Source: Haliclona indistincta (Eukaryota > Porifera > Demospongiae > Haplosclerida > Chalinidae). Taken from it: a DNA stretch of 64,000 bases. This document shows positions 46,096 to 56,700 of the stretch, piece after piece. Location: assembly GCA_964017065.1 (NCBI GenBank), contig OZ024785.1, positions 14,915,965 through 14,979,964 on the forward strand. The letters run 5' to 3'. Made by a program: the position numbers and the translations under genes. Each line of letters starts with the position of its first letter. Position 1 is the first letter of the stretch. A model generated the notes under the pieces. The model was not told the origin of the DNA. It did not search any database and worked only from the letters and a program-made list of their open reading frames with translations.

Positions 46096-48440
46096 TTAAC
46101 AGCACAATGCTTGCTCTTTATATGAAGACATGTTGCCTGAATGTGCTACCCTTTGTCCCAAATAAGCTTGGGTTGACACCCTTCTGCCAGTCAAATCCTT
46201 GACTGTAAACATTCCACTCTTAAGGTTTGTTCTTCGTCTGCTGCTGATAAATTTTACTAATTTCGATAAATAAACGTCAGCAATGGCATTCCTGAGATCT
46301 CCAATATCTAGAACAATATCATCTAGATCTACTATTTCCGAGAGGATGTTTCTGATCACTGAACTTTCCACACTTGGTGCTTCAATAGTAACAGGAATGG
46401 TACCATTAACCATTATAAATGGAAAAAAATCTTTAAGTCTTGCTCTCCAGTATCACCAGTTTTGTTTTCGCTAGTTCCAACTACTAGCTTAGCCTTGTCG
46501 TCTACCACATAGCAGTCCTGACAAATAGGTCTGCTAAGGAATCTGGAATCTGCTAAGGTTGAATTTTTTCGGGTCTGTTTTAAAGAGTTTAGACTTATTA
46601 GTTTCTACCACATATCCAAGACCTCCTGCCACTGCTTGTATTTGATTTGCAATAAACTCGTTCAAAGGTAGTTCTTTTACTTTCAAAATAGTAAGTTTAG
46701 CACTCATCAAAGCCTTCATTGGGCCTAATACTGTTGGGATGGACTCATTCTTTGAAGCAAGTTCTTTTGCTTCTTCTATAGCATTCTTCACAAGAGAAGT
46801 GTGTTCGTCGACATGCATAAGTGCGATTTTTGAACGGATTTGAAATCTTCCTGCTGGTGCAAATATTTTGTCAACATCAACAGGTGTTACTGAGCAAAGG
46901 AAGTGACACATTTCTGCTTCCGAAGCCCTGATCAAGCTGGTGTCATCATAATCATACATGTAGTAGTTCTCCTTTAAATCATTGCAGTAGCACACCATCC
47001 GAAACTTTCCATTTTCTTCAACGTCAACTTTTGAATTGCTTCTAACAGGACATTGCATGTTTACAACATAGTAAATATCCTGTAATACAATACAGAGGTT
47101 ATGCCACTCTCGGAGACTATTTAAACCAGTACTTACTTTACGTTGTCCATCAGCCATTCTTACAAACAAGATGATGTCTAGAATCTTGATAAACCCTAAA
47201 ACAGCAAAGATCTGCAACTGACTTGCTCTTTGAGAGTCGCCAATTAACAAACGTAATTGTAACTCCATCAGGATGCTTTCCATCGCTGCGAGACAGGCCA
47301 GTAGGCTCCAAAAGAGCTGGAACATGGGCACTCCATCAGGATGCTTTCCATCGCTGCGAGACAGGCCAGTAGGCTCCAAAAGAGCTGGAACATGGGCTGA
47401 GGAAAGGGCTCTGCAGACAATGTCAGAATGTCTGTGATGCCTGCCTTCACTCCACCTGCAACTGAGACCATGAGACCATGCCAACATGTTAGCTAACTAT
47501 GTTACTGTAGCTACTAGATGCAAGAAATCACCTCAAACTGTTCAACATTCGGTTTTCGGTTTGTACGTGTTCAGTTTGTGCTGACTTCTTGCATCTAGTA
47601 GCTACAGTAACATTGTTAGCTACCTTTGCAGTGATTATTCTTCTGTTTGAGAATTGGAGCAGTGATTCCAGAGTGATTTCAGGCGCGAAATTGCTCGTCA
47701 CTACCAACGCAAGAATCCTTGGGACTATGTGAAAAAAATTTCATCCTCAGTAAGCCACTAAAGGACTTATCTAATTTACTACTAATCTTAAACCTTCAGG
47801 TAGGGATTCTGGTAGAGATGTTGCTTTCTCATGAAGTGCAGCTCTTTTAGAAGACTTTAGGTCTGATTTGATTGATTGTTGTGCATCAGCTGAATAAGGA
47901 CAATTTTGCACTAGCAAGAGATCAATTAGGGGACTCAACGCATCTTTAGAGTTGATGTATTGATCATCAGCAGTTTCTGCTGGATTGATAATTGCAACAA
48001 GGGTGCCCTCTCCGCTTGTTGAAACAATTAACTGGAACCAGCATCTCTTGGTATAGTCGAAGGATCGTTTATCTTTACCGACTAGATCCTGCTTAAATTG
48101 GTCAAACTTCTTGTCTACCCTACCACCCACGAATTTGTAGCTGGCTCTGTGCTCCAAGTGCTCCTGTAGCTGTGCGAGTACGTGTGTGTATGCTGTAGTA
48201 TGATAAAGAGGGGCAATTGATCTCTGAAGAAGTTCTTACATCGAATTCAAGAACACAGTATTCCTCCTCATCATCACAAAAGATACTTGATAAAAGTAAT
48301 GACTTTGATGTTGCGTCGAGAGCTCTGAAAGCATCAGGGTCTAATTGCCCAAGTTTTGACACAATCCTGAAAAATTCAACATTATCGCTTGGTCCCAAAG
48401 CCGTTGTTGTGGGATGTCTGAGAATTATTGGTAGCAGGTT
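46096..48440 (-). CDS. Unrecognised multi-exon gene (exons)
   Basis: Several well-behaved frames lie in order on the minus strand. About 48440-48190 has FFRIVSKLGQLDPDAFRALD and DDEEEYCVLEFDVRT. About 48140-47780 has YKFVGGRVDKKFDQFKQDLV and SLPEGLRLVVN. 47400-46534 starts with a hydrophobic helix-rich part (MFQLFWSLLACLAAMESILM; IFAVLGFIKILDIILFVRMA), then VYYVV-like and YDYDDTSLIRASEAEM segments. 46413-46096 has VIRNILSEIVDLDDIVLDIG. Composition is protein-like, without low complexity. I found no family. Two tandem copies of a 67-bp segment at 47265-47397 duplicate the hydrophobic part. Exon limits are approximate, and one gene rather than two is an assumption. Confidence 0.4.
47490..47622. 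repeat. Inverted repeat with 40-bp arms
   Basis: TGTTACTGTAGCTACTAGAT with GCAAGAAATCA on the left pairs with TGACTTCTTGCATCTAGTAG and CTACAGTAACA on the right across about 50 bp, two or three mismatches in all. A small MITE or stem-loop upstream of an exon. Confidence 0.6.
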
Positions 48441-48488
48441 GCTATGTGAACAAATACTTTTATCTGCAGTGAATTGCCCCTGTCTTGC

Positions 48489-49062
48489 TAGCCTCGTCCC
48501 CAGGCCCCGCCTCCCAAAGCTGAGGAGAGGGCCTGGTACGCACTGTGTGCGCATGCGTCTATTAGTCATGGAACTTTAATTGCAATGATGTTGTTAGATG
48601 ATAATTATTTATGTGACGTATTTGCCTACGGGCGATATTATTGCAGCTTTCACTCCCTTTTGCCGTAAGCCATCCACCTGGTCAACCATTAGAGACACCA
48701 ACTGAGAGACAACTACTACTAAGCTGTCAGTACGACTGTACTTATGGTCGAAAACAAATGGTAAAAACTTGATAGCACAATATCCAGTAGGTAGCCACAC
48801 GAAAACATCACGGCCTTCATATACATGGCTCACTTCTAACTGTTCTGGCTTTGGTGTCAAATATGAACATCCGATACACTGGAGTGCATACAATATAGTA
48901 GCATCGAGATCTGCTCCACTAACTTCAGTGACGTAAAGTATAGCGACCACGAACGGAAATATCTGGTGATTTCTAGAATTCCGTGAATTCCGGCGCATGC
49001 GTACACAGTGGGTACCAGGCCCTTTCATCAGCTTTGGTAGGCGGGGCCTGGGGACGAGGCTA
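48489..49062. mobile_element. Pack-MULE-like element carrying a RecQ helicase piece
   Basis: 574 bp with 69-bp terminal inverted repeats (five mismatches) that begin TAGCCTCGTCCCCAGGCCCC at both ends. The flanks are CCTGTCTTGC (48479-48488) and CCTGTCATGC (49063-49072), a 10-bp duplication with one difference. The related locus at about 32210-32225 has one such stretch (CCTTGTAATGC). Long inverted repeats, a 9-11 bp duplication and captured gene sequence are the features of Mutator-like Pack-MULEs. No transposase is present. Confidence 0.65.
48609..48985 (-). pseudogene. RecQ-like helicase N-terminal fragment (captured)
   Basis: The frame shows the Q-motif and start of the helicase core: LTPKPEQLEV, SHVYEGRDVFVWLPTGY, then FLPFVFDHKYSRTDSLVVVV and SLMVDQVDGLRQKGVKAAI. 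The Walker A Gly-Lys-Ser after PTGY is destroyed (reads CAIKF), so it cannot hydrolyse ATP. The frame runs on into the right inverted repeat. The piece covers only the first part of domain 1. Confidence 0.7.
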
Positions 49063-49831
49063 CCTGTCATGCATAAAACTGAACACAGCTCTTGTACCAT
49101 CTTGGACTATGCTAACAAATATTTCTTTCAACATAATCTTAACATCATATCTGCCTTTTGCAGAGAGGAGTCTAAAAAGTCATTATCAATAGTGAATTCC
49201 TCCAGCGATTATGAATCCCAATAGCAGAAAAGTGTTTGTTGCACGACTCTTTCCCCTAGTGCATCATCACTAACCCTGCTAGTTGCTGTCTTCTGGCGGC
49301 TATGGTCAGGAAGATCGAGGTGTCCAGTCAAGGAGAAGTGATATGTGTAGTTCACAAAAATACTCCTAATAAACATAATTATACCATACTTCAATGTTTC
49401 TGATCAATCAGATTGCTCAAAACGAGGTGATTTATTTCACTTATTATACCTCCCAGTTCACTTATTACACCTCCAATTTCACTTATCACACCGCAGAATG
49501 GACCCGTTGTGAACAAAATAGTTATACTGTCGTAGCTTGGAAAAAGATTTGATTCACGCACTTACACTTCGTAGTTAGCTTCTCCATGCTTTAGCGCTTC
49601 TAGTGAGACCCAAAGTCGCGCTTCTACACGGCTGGAAGATAGTAAACTGAAGCGTCGTCACTAACTTATGAATTCAAACGACGCGCTCTTACACGATTGT
49701 CGCTCGATGATGGAAACGGCGACACTACTGGCTTCTCGCAACAGTAGAGGGCTTGTTTCAGTGCTTGGTAGTCTTGGGAAGCTTACCTGAGAGCGCAGTA
49801 TGGTATAAATACCTTATTGCATGAAACAGTC

Positions 49832-49942
49832 GGGCAATACTGGATTAAAATCACCTTGGAAACCGAAATAGACGCCCTCACGCTTCGCGCTCGGGTCGTC
49901 TATACTATCGGTTTCCGCGGTGATTTAAATCCCGTATTGCCC
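49832..49942. repeat. Palindromic MITE
   Basis: GGGCAATACTGGATTAAAAT, CACC..GGAAACCG and TAGACG on the left pair with CGTCTATACTATCGGTTTCC, GTGATTTAAATCC and GTATTGCCC on the right, around a GC-rich centre that is itself nearly palindromic (CACGCTTCGCGCTCG). Confidence 0.7.
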
Positions 49943-50261
49943 TCCTTTTCATGGTATAACCTATATTTATTATGATTCGTGTCAAGAATATCAACTCAGC
50001 TCTTAGTTCACCGACCCAAAGTGGTTGAGTATCTTTTGAAGCTAAATATACTTAGACCGCATTTCTCTGCAGCGTAAATAACCTTATGAGAATCTATCAA
50101 ACTTAAGCAGGTGTAGAGTTGTTGAGTCTTTTCTTCAATCCTAGTAAAAGTTCTCACACTCAACTACTTAAATTAAACGGGATTCCGAGTCAAAAGTTTT
50201 GCAAGTAGCTATTCTCATTTGGCTCATGAGACAGCGCTCCAGTTTGAAATTTGTCTAGTCA

Positions 50262-50445
50262 TCGATCATAGCAATTTTCGGCCACATAGCAATATACCCA
50301 TTGCGGAACGACAAGCTCGTCCAAGACTAAGCACGATCAGTTATCTTTAGTACGATGCAACTGAAGAAAAAACCTCCACAATCGATCGTGCTTAGTCTTC
50401 ACTAGCTTTTCGCTCCACAATTGGTGAAACTTGCTATGACTGATG
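50262..50445. repeat. Imperfect inverted repeat (MITE-like)
   Basis: CATAGCAATTTTCGGCCA to AAGACTAAGCACGATC on the left is matched, with mismatches, by GATCGTGCTTAGTCTTCACT to TTGCTATGACTGATG on the right. No coding potential. Confidence 0.6.
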
Positions 50446-50549
50446 AACGATAGCCAAAGTTCGTTTAAAATTTTCAATTTGAAAATATTAATTTTTATGA
50501 ATACAATACTCTCTTATAGTGTATTAGGGAGTCACGGTAGTGACTCCCT

Positions 50550-50810
50550 ATGTAGGGATGAACGAGAAAACAAGATGGCGGCTACATACATGTATTAGCG
50601 TTCAAACGCTGATAATCCGCTTTGTGATGAATTTTAAACGTCCAAAAACACTTAGATCTGCTCTCTAGCGTTGCCCCATCTTGCAGTAGCAAGGAGATCG
50701 CTCGGAATTGTTACTAAAGTGACGAACCTGGAAACGGTGAAAATCGAGTTTCGTCATCTTCGTCTTCTTCTTTCTTCTTCTTTCTTCAGCGCGCCTAGCG
50801 CCTTTATGCG
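50550..50810 (+). repeat. Dispersed repeat with GATGGCGGC box, copy B
   Basis: TATGTAGGGATGAACGAG, CAAGATGGCGGCTAC, a variable middle, then a CTTCTT-rich run and CAGCGCGCCTAGCGCC, in the same order as copy A (22670-22266, minus). Starts with the TGTAGGGAT box also found in the foldback elements. Confidence 0.5.
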
Positions 50811-51350
50811 AGCAGTGCCGAGACTAAAACACCCACGAACAGTCGTGAAATTCTCCTGGCAGGTGCCTTTCGAACTTAGTTTTTAGCGAAACGGTGATAT
50901 AAATTCCGCGACTTCTCGATCGTGATCCATTGTCAGCTAAGTGTTAGACGCCATTATTGTGATTGCGCAATACGCACGTGACCAAGCAGTTGTTAGCGCA
51001 CGTGACCAAGCACTAGCTTGAGTATCGCCGCGCCGTATCAATCACAGAGAACACATAATTTATTTGTCTGGAGTCTTCGAAGAACGGTAAGCTCGTGTAG
51101 GATCACTATTCTGCGCTTGCCAGATTATTGTAACCTGTCCTCCGTGTCTACAAGCAAGTGTGGGCGGGGCTCGTGTGCACTGCATGTATGCGTAGGCGAG
51201 CTGATATGACAATCAATAATATTTTTAGCTGTAATAATTATAAAGAAAAGGCATCAACAACAGTAAAAGTAAACTAATGGTAGAAACAAAGACGGCTCAG
51301 TACATGCATAATATTGACTGCACTTCACTGAAAAAGAAAAAAGGACACAA

Positions 51351-51753
51351 ACAAGAAATTAAAAAGATTTCTATCGAAATCAAAAGGATGTAGTGATGAA
51401 GAAATCTACTACTGGTCCACAATGTAAACCAACAAGGAACAACCATGGAATGGTAACACGATTGACTTGCTAACAGACCATAGATCCCTACATCAGTGGC
51501 TGTACATAAGATCGATATTTTTGTCACAAGCTGAATTCAATTCAATGCACATCATGTGTCAGTCAACAGCAACTAGCTAAACTAGCTATAGTCATCCACA
51601 GCAGCCACTGATGTAGGGATCTATGGTCTGTTAGCAAGTCAATCGTGTTACCATTCCATGGTTGTTCCTTGTTGGTTTACATTGTGGACCAGTAGTAGAT
51701 TTCTTCATCACTACATCCTTTTGATTTCGATAGAAATCTTTTTAATTTCTTGT
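51351..51753. mobile_element. Foldback element: 152-bp arms around a 99-bp spacer
   Basis: 51351-51502 and 51602-51753 are perfect inverted copies by eye. The inner ends read ATCCCTACATCAGTGGCTG, nearly the same as the inner ends of the 20.5-kb foldback element (ATCCCTACATCAGCGGCTT). The spacer and right arm are repeated in degenerate form at 23300-23870. Confidence 0.85.
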
Positions 51754-51891
51754 TGTATTTATTGATTATCACTTGATAAAAATTCATTGATTTCAGTTCA
51801 CTGTGTTTCGTTTGGGCTTGAAATTACAAAATATAACCAGAATAATGATTGTTATTTCTGTTTGTATTTTATTGTTATTATCTTATCTCAG

Positions 51892-53007
51892 GTGATCGAT
51901 GCTGCTATACTGGAACAAACCTTCATTGTTGAATTCACTGTGTTCAATCAGATGTGTACTGACTGTCAGAAGAAAGAGACTTAACAACTTCTGGAAAGCT
52001 GTCGTACAAGTTAGATAAAGATTTATAAAGGTACTCTTACTAAAGTACAGTGAACTGAAACAGATAGTTTGGGAGTTCTTCTAGCATTTTCTGTGACTAA
52101 CAGTTTATAATAAGAAGAGTGTCGAACGTAGCATACCCGTGTAGAAAATTTGTGTGTAAAGTAATGTGACACGCACGCGAGCTAATAGATATCGTTTCAT
52201 GGCTCGTGCTAGTATTCTCTGCGAGTATGAAGGCTGAGATGTGCTCATATAAAAAAATATGTGTCTACATGTGTGATTGACACATGTGCTTTTGTGCTTA
52301 CACATATGATTTACATGTCTCCGTTTTCCAAGTCTCCATTTGGTCTCCGTTTTCAAAAGTATTCCGGAGTGTACCATGCTTTGTGTCTATTTGCTTCTCC
52401 TGCTACAAATTATTACTGTAGATGACTTGTACCAGACAAAGAGACTGCATAGATGGTTTACTGTGGTTGTCCTTCCTGTTTTTATCTTACATTGTGTTTC
52501 ATGTTCACATTTTGTAGTTTGGTTTATTCACACATGTGTTTAAACAGTGCCATATCCAGGAATAAGGAGGGTGCTCACACTCTGTAATTGTGTATTCAGC
52601 ACTTTGCCTACACTGACAAGAGACATGTGGTTTTTGACAGCACTGATGAGTCCAGCCCAGATTTTATGAACATTATTAGTGACATAGCAACTGCTTTCAT
52701 AGCGAATATCTTGCTAAGGGGGGTGCTTGAGCATGAAAGCACCCTTGTAGATACACTCCTGGTGTTGTTTAGACAGTTGTAAAAATAATTACTGTGTGAG
52801 TTTTTACTTTACAAACTGCATGTGAAATTGTTTTTCTCTATCCATGCAGATCCCAGGCATGAGGGTGGTAGTAGTCATGATGGTGGTAGTAGTCATGATG
52901 GAGAGGATGATGATGAGCTGCCATCAGTACCGGTGGGAGAGATGATGAGACAACTGACTATAGAGCCCACACATACTATGACCAATACACAATATAAACA
53001 CAATTGA
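51892..53007 (+). pseudogene. NMD3-like 60S export adaptor, two exon fragments
   Basis: After an acceptor (TTATCTCAG) the first piece reads AILEQTFIVEFTVFNQMCTDCQ. A frame change then gives NNFWKAVVQVR, matching the NMD3 stretch that ends DFWKAVIQVRQ, followed by a stop. The second piece, from 52850 after TCCATGCAG, ends the protein: acidic GEDDDELPSVPVGEMMRQLT, similar in layout to the NMD3 C-terminus. NMD3 normally links the 60S subunit to the export receptor CRM1. About two thirds of the protein between these pieces is missing, so this is a pseudogene or a deleted copy. The C-terminal match is weaker than the first. Confidence 0.55.
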
Positions 53008-53149
53008 CTGTTCAAGTTTCACTGCTGAACACTTCATAGTTAAGATTGTTATGATTTTTTTCTCTTGTGGTCACCAATATAAATCACAAGGGCATACACC
53101 TAAATACATGTACACTATCACCAGAGCAATAGACTGGTTCCACATAAAA

Positions 53150-53733
53150 TTTATTTATTGATAAAATTAATTGGCTCAATCTGAATCATGAAGCCATAGA
53201 TCATGCTTTTCCCTTTTGCAAAGAGTAATATAACCGCTGTACTTCAGGCAGCCATTTTGTATGGTGTTCATTGAGGGGAGCTAGAACTTGGCGCATGTGC
53301 TCTATCCAGCTATGCAATGCAAAACTACCACCATTAGTCCATGCAGCGAGATGATCAGTGGAGGTAACATTCTCTGATTAGAATAAGTTTCAGATTGTCA
53401 AATGATATACGAACTTCAAAACCCAAAATTATGTCTTTACACCCCCCATAGGGTGCACTATTAAAATGACATTTTAATTTTCAACGGTGTAGTCAATACT
53501 GTTAATGACAGCAAACAATAGCATTACTAACATCAGAGAGATAATTTAGAAGCTGGTTCTATTTTCTCTGCTTTACATAAAATTATAAGAATATACAGTA
53601 CAATGTGCAACTAATAATAACTGTTCCATTCGCACTTTAGCTATGCAGTTGATATAATAACAACATGTTACACTGATGTATAATATTATGGTAACCATAA
53701 TTATATATTATAATGGTTTGTATCACTAGGCAG
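53150..53733. repeat. 3' flank shared with the second SRCR gene
   Basis: The sequence around CATTTTGTATGGTGTTCATTG, GCTAGAACTTGGCGCATGTG and CATTAGTCCATGCAGCGAGATG recurs at 60410-61020. The tandem duplication that made the SRCR pair therefore includes about 600 bp downstream of the stop codon. Confidence 0.8.
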
Positions 53734-56700
53734 TTAATCATTCTGCATTCCAAAGGTAGGATTGTGGACGTCTTGCAGTTTTAGCAAAGCTGCTGTTCCA
53801 TCATCATCGCTTCCACTAATTTTGGCCTTCTTTGTCCTTCTCATGATGACTACCAGACTAAATTGAAAGAAAATTAAAATTTGCTATTCATGTATTACAA
53901 AATTGTTGCTTACAGTACAATGACAATTCCACCAATAATAATCATGATAATAGCCAAGATACCAACAAACGCAGCCAGTGGTATGATCTCTGATATTCCG
54001 CTAACTACCCCAGCAATGGCTGGACCAGTAGTTGGTGTTGGACGAGCAGTCGTTGTTATGGTAGAATTTTTACATATCACTCCAGCCACATTAACACGAT
54101 CAAGAATGTTGTTTGAAATTGTATCTGAACTGCAGTCGAATACTGTACTCTCAATACCATCACATTCTACATTAGTCATGTGGACTAGAATGCTTAAATC
54201 TCTAAAACTCGAGGTTGGCATTGCTCCTAATTAAAAGAATGAATCATTTTAAAAGTTATGTGCACGATATTAGTGAATACCTTCTGAGGGATATCGAAGC
54301 TGTTTGCACACTATAGCAGCATCTATGGCTGTCCATCCTTCTGCTGCTATTGCACCCCATAGTGATCTTGAGCAAACCTCCACTGTGCCCTCTGTCTTGA
54401 CTGCTCCCCCAACCAGACGAACAGCACCATTAGAGCAAACTAGATACAATAATTATGTACAGCATGTAATGATCCTGTATAATGCGACTCACCATCACTG
54501 CATATTACTCCAGCAGTATTGTCAGTTGGGCACTCAAATGTGCCGTGCAGTTTTCTACCACACTCCAAAATATTTGTTTCTGAACCAGAACATGTTACAT
54601 CAGAGTATACAATCGGTAAAGTGCTTTGTCCAAATGGAGAATTTGTTACAGCAACCACACCTGTTTGGGAGTAAATATGTTACATGCATGACACTACAAG
54701 CTTGCTTACTTCCGTTTGTCAGTTTAAGTTGATTGCAAACTACAATAGCATCTGGTAGACTCCAGCCACTTCCACATATACTGCCCCATACACCATTATA
54801 GCACACTTCAACTCTGCCATTCTTGTTGGTTGATCCATCAGCCAGTCTAATAGAGCCTTCAATACATGGACTGCTGTCATCTATAAAAATAATTATGTGC
54901 ATTGTTAAATTTATATGACCAAATGATTTCATACCATAGCATTGAATTCTGTTACTTGAACAAGTTGAGCAAATCTTCTCATTTGAGCATCCATTCATAT
55001 CTGGCTCAGTCCCAGTACAAGTGAAGTTCATAAAGTAACTCACATTAGTAGCAGGTGTTTCACTGGTGATAGTTGTAGCCCCTGTAATTATAATCATATA
55101 TTAATTTAGCTTAACACAACAGGGAATGCTTTATACATACAGGCATTGTCAGCATAGCCCAGTTGCCTACAAGCCACAGTAGCTTCAGACAAACCAACAG
55201 AGCAAGCTGCTGTCCATGAGCCATCATAGCAGTACTCCAGTTGTCCTTTACTTCCATCAGTAAGCTGAATACTGCCACTAACACTACATGCAGGAGCTTG
55301 AGTTGGATTATCGCGGCAAAGATCTGGTTTGCATGATACTCCAACCACATCAACATTGCTCAACAGTGCCTTGCCAGTATTCAGTTCATAGGTAGTCATT
55401 GTGCAGTCTATTAGAGTCTGCTCATTTCCAAGGCAAGAAACACCACTAGACTGTATAGTCTTGTTGGGCTTGCCAAAGTGAGAGTTTAGATATGACACAG
55501 CATCTAGTCATGACATGAATCATTTTGCTCTTCCTCATATAATGTTAGTATATATACCTTCACTGTTATATTCCAGCTGTCTGCACACTACTTGAACATC
55601 ACTGTCTCCCCAGCCAGTTTGTGCAATCAGTCCCCAGAGGTTACCGAAACAGATTTCAACAGTACCTTCATACCTGGACGCCCCTCCCACTAGACGAATG
55701 TCCCCATCATTGCAGTCTATAGAAAGTATCTATGAATATGCATTCTTCAAATGAGAACAACCACTTACGGTCTCCACAGAGTACTCCAGCTGTTTGTTCA
55801 CGAGAGCAAGTGAATGCAGGGTAGGTAGTTTTAGCACAGTCTGCAACCCTCTGCTCCCAGCCACCACAGGACACATTTGAATATATGATAGGGCCATACC
55901 CATCACCAAAATAGGAATTGTGGAATGCAATTGGCTCTGTCAAAACAAAGAGAACAGAAATTAAATTCATGAAAAACAAGCGTAATAATAATAATCATTG
56001 ACAATTTTGAATATTCATTGTCGAGCAGGGCTGTGAATAACATGAAAAAATCTGATGAAATACCTAATTCAGCATATCCCATTTGTTGGCAGACTACATG
56101 AGCATCAGTTTGATCCCAGTTTTGATCACAGATACCTCCCCACACTCCATTACTGCACACTTCCACTCTCCCTTCCTGTTGAATAACCCCGACTAGTCTG
56201 ACCATGCCTTCCACACAGCTCCCAGAATCTGCAACAAATAAATAAAATAAATTACTGTTCATATGTGACACAAATTTTTTAACCATAGCATCTTATTCCG
56301 ATGGGATTGCACGATGGCAAACAGTCAGCTCCATTCACAGTACAGGTACCTAGAGCCATCGCAGAGCTGCTGCATGTGATGTTTTGAAAGTGGCTGTAGT
56401 TATTGTTACTGGAGCCAAATCTTCCATCAGTAAATATAGCAGCTTCTGCGATGATTCAATGTATGCTAACACAATGTTAATGTCAGGTTATATTACCTAT
56501 ATGAGTGTATCCCATCTGTATGCATGCTATTGTAGCTTCCTGTGGTTGCAAGGTACAGAAATGAGACCATTGTCCATTGTAGCAATACTGCAGTATTCCC
56601 TCGGCTGCTGTCTGTCCTCCAATAAGCTGTATCTGACCATTAGTACAAACAGGAGGAGATGCAAGTGTTGATGGAGGAATGCAAGGTGGCTCTGTAACAG

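Noticed and set aside
48489..49062. hAT or Tc1-type MITE
   Set aside because: hAT would give 8-bp and Tc1 2-bp duplications. The 10-bp flanking match and the empty-site comparison fit a Mutator-like element better, although a TA-flanked reading of the ends (TA-GCCTCG...CGAGGC-TA) cannot be fully excluded.
53881..54732. Plus-strand frames of 117 and 142 codons
   Set aside because: Antisense of SRCR domains D9-D10 and the membrane-helix exon.
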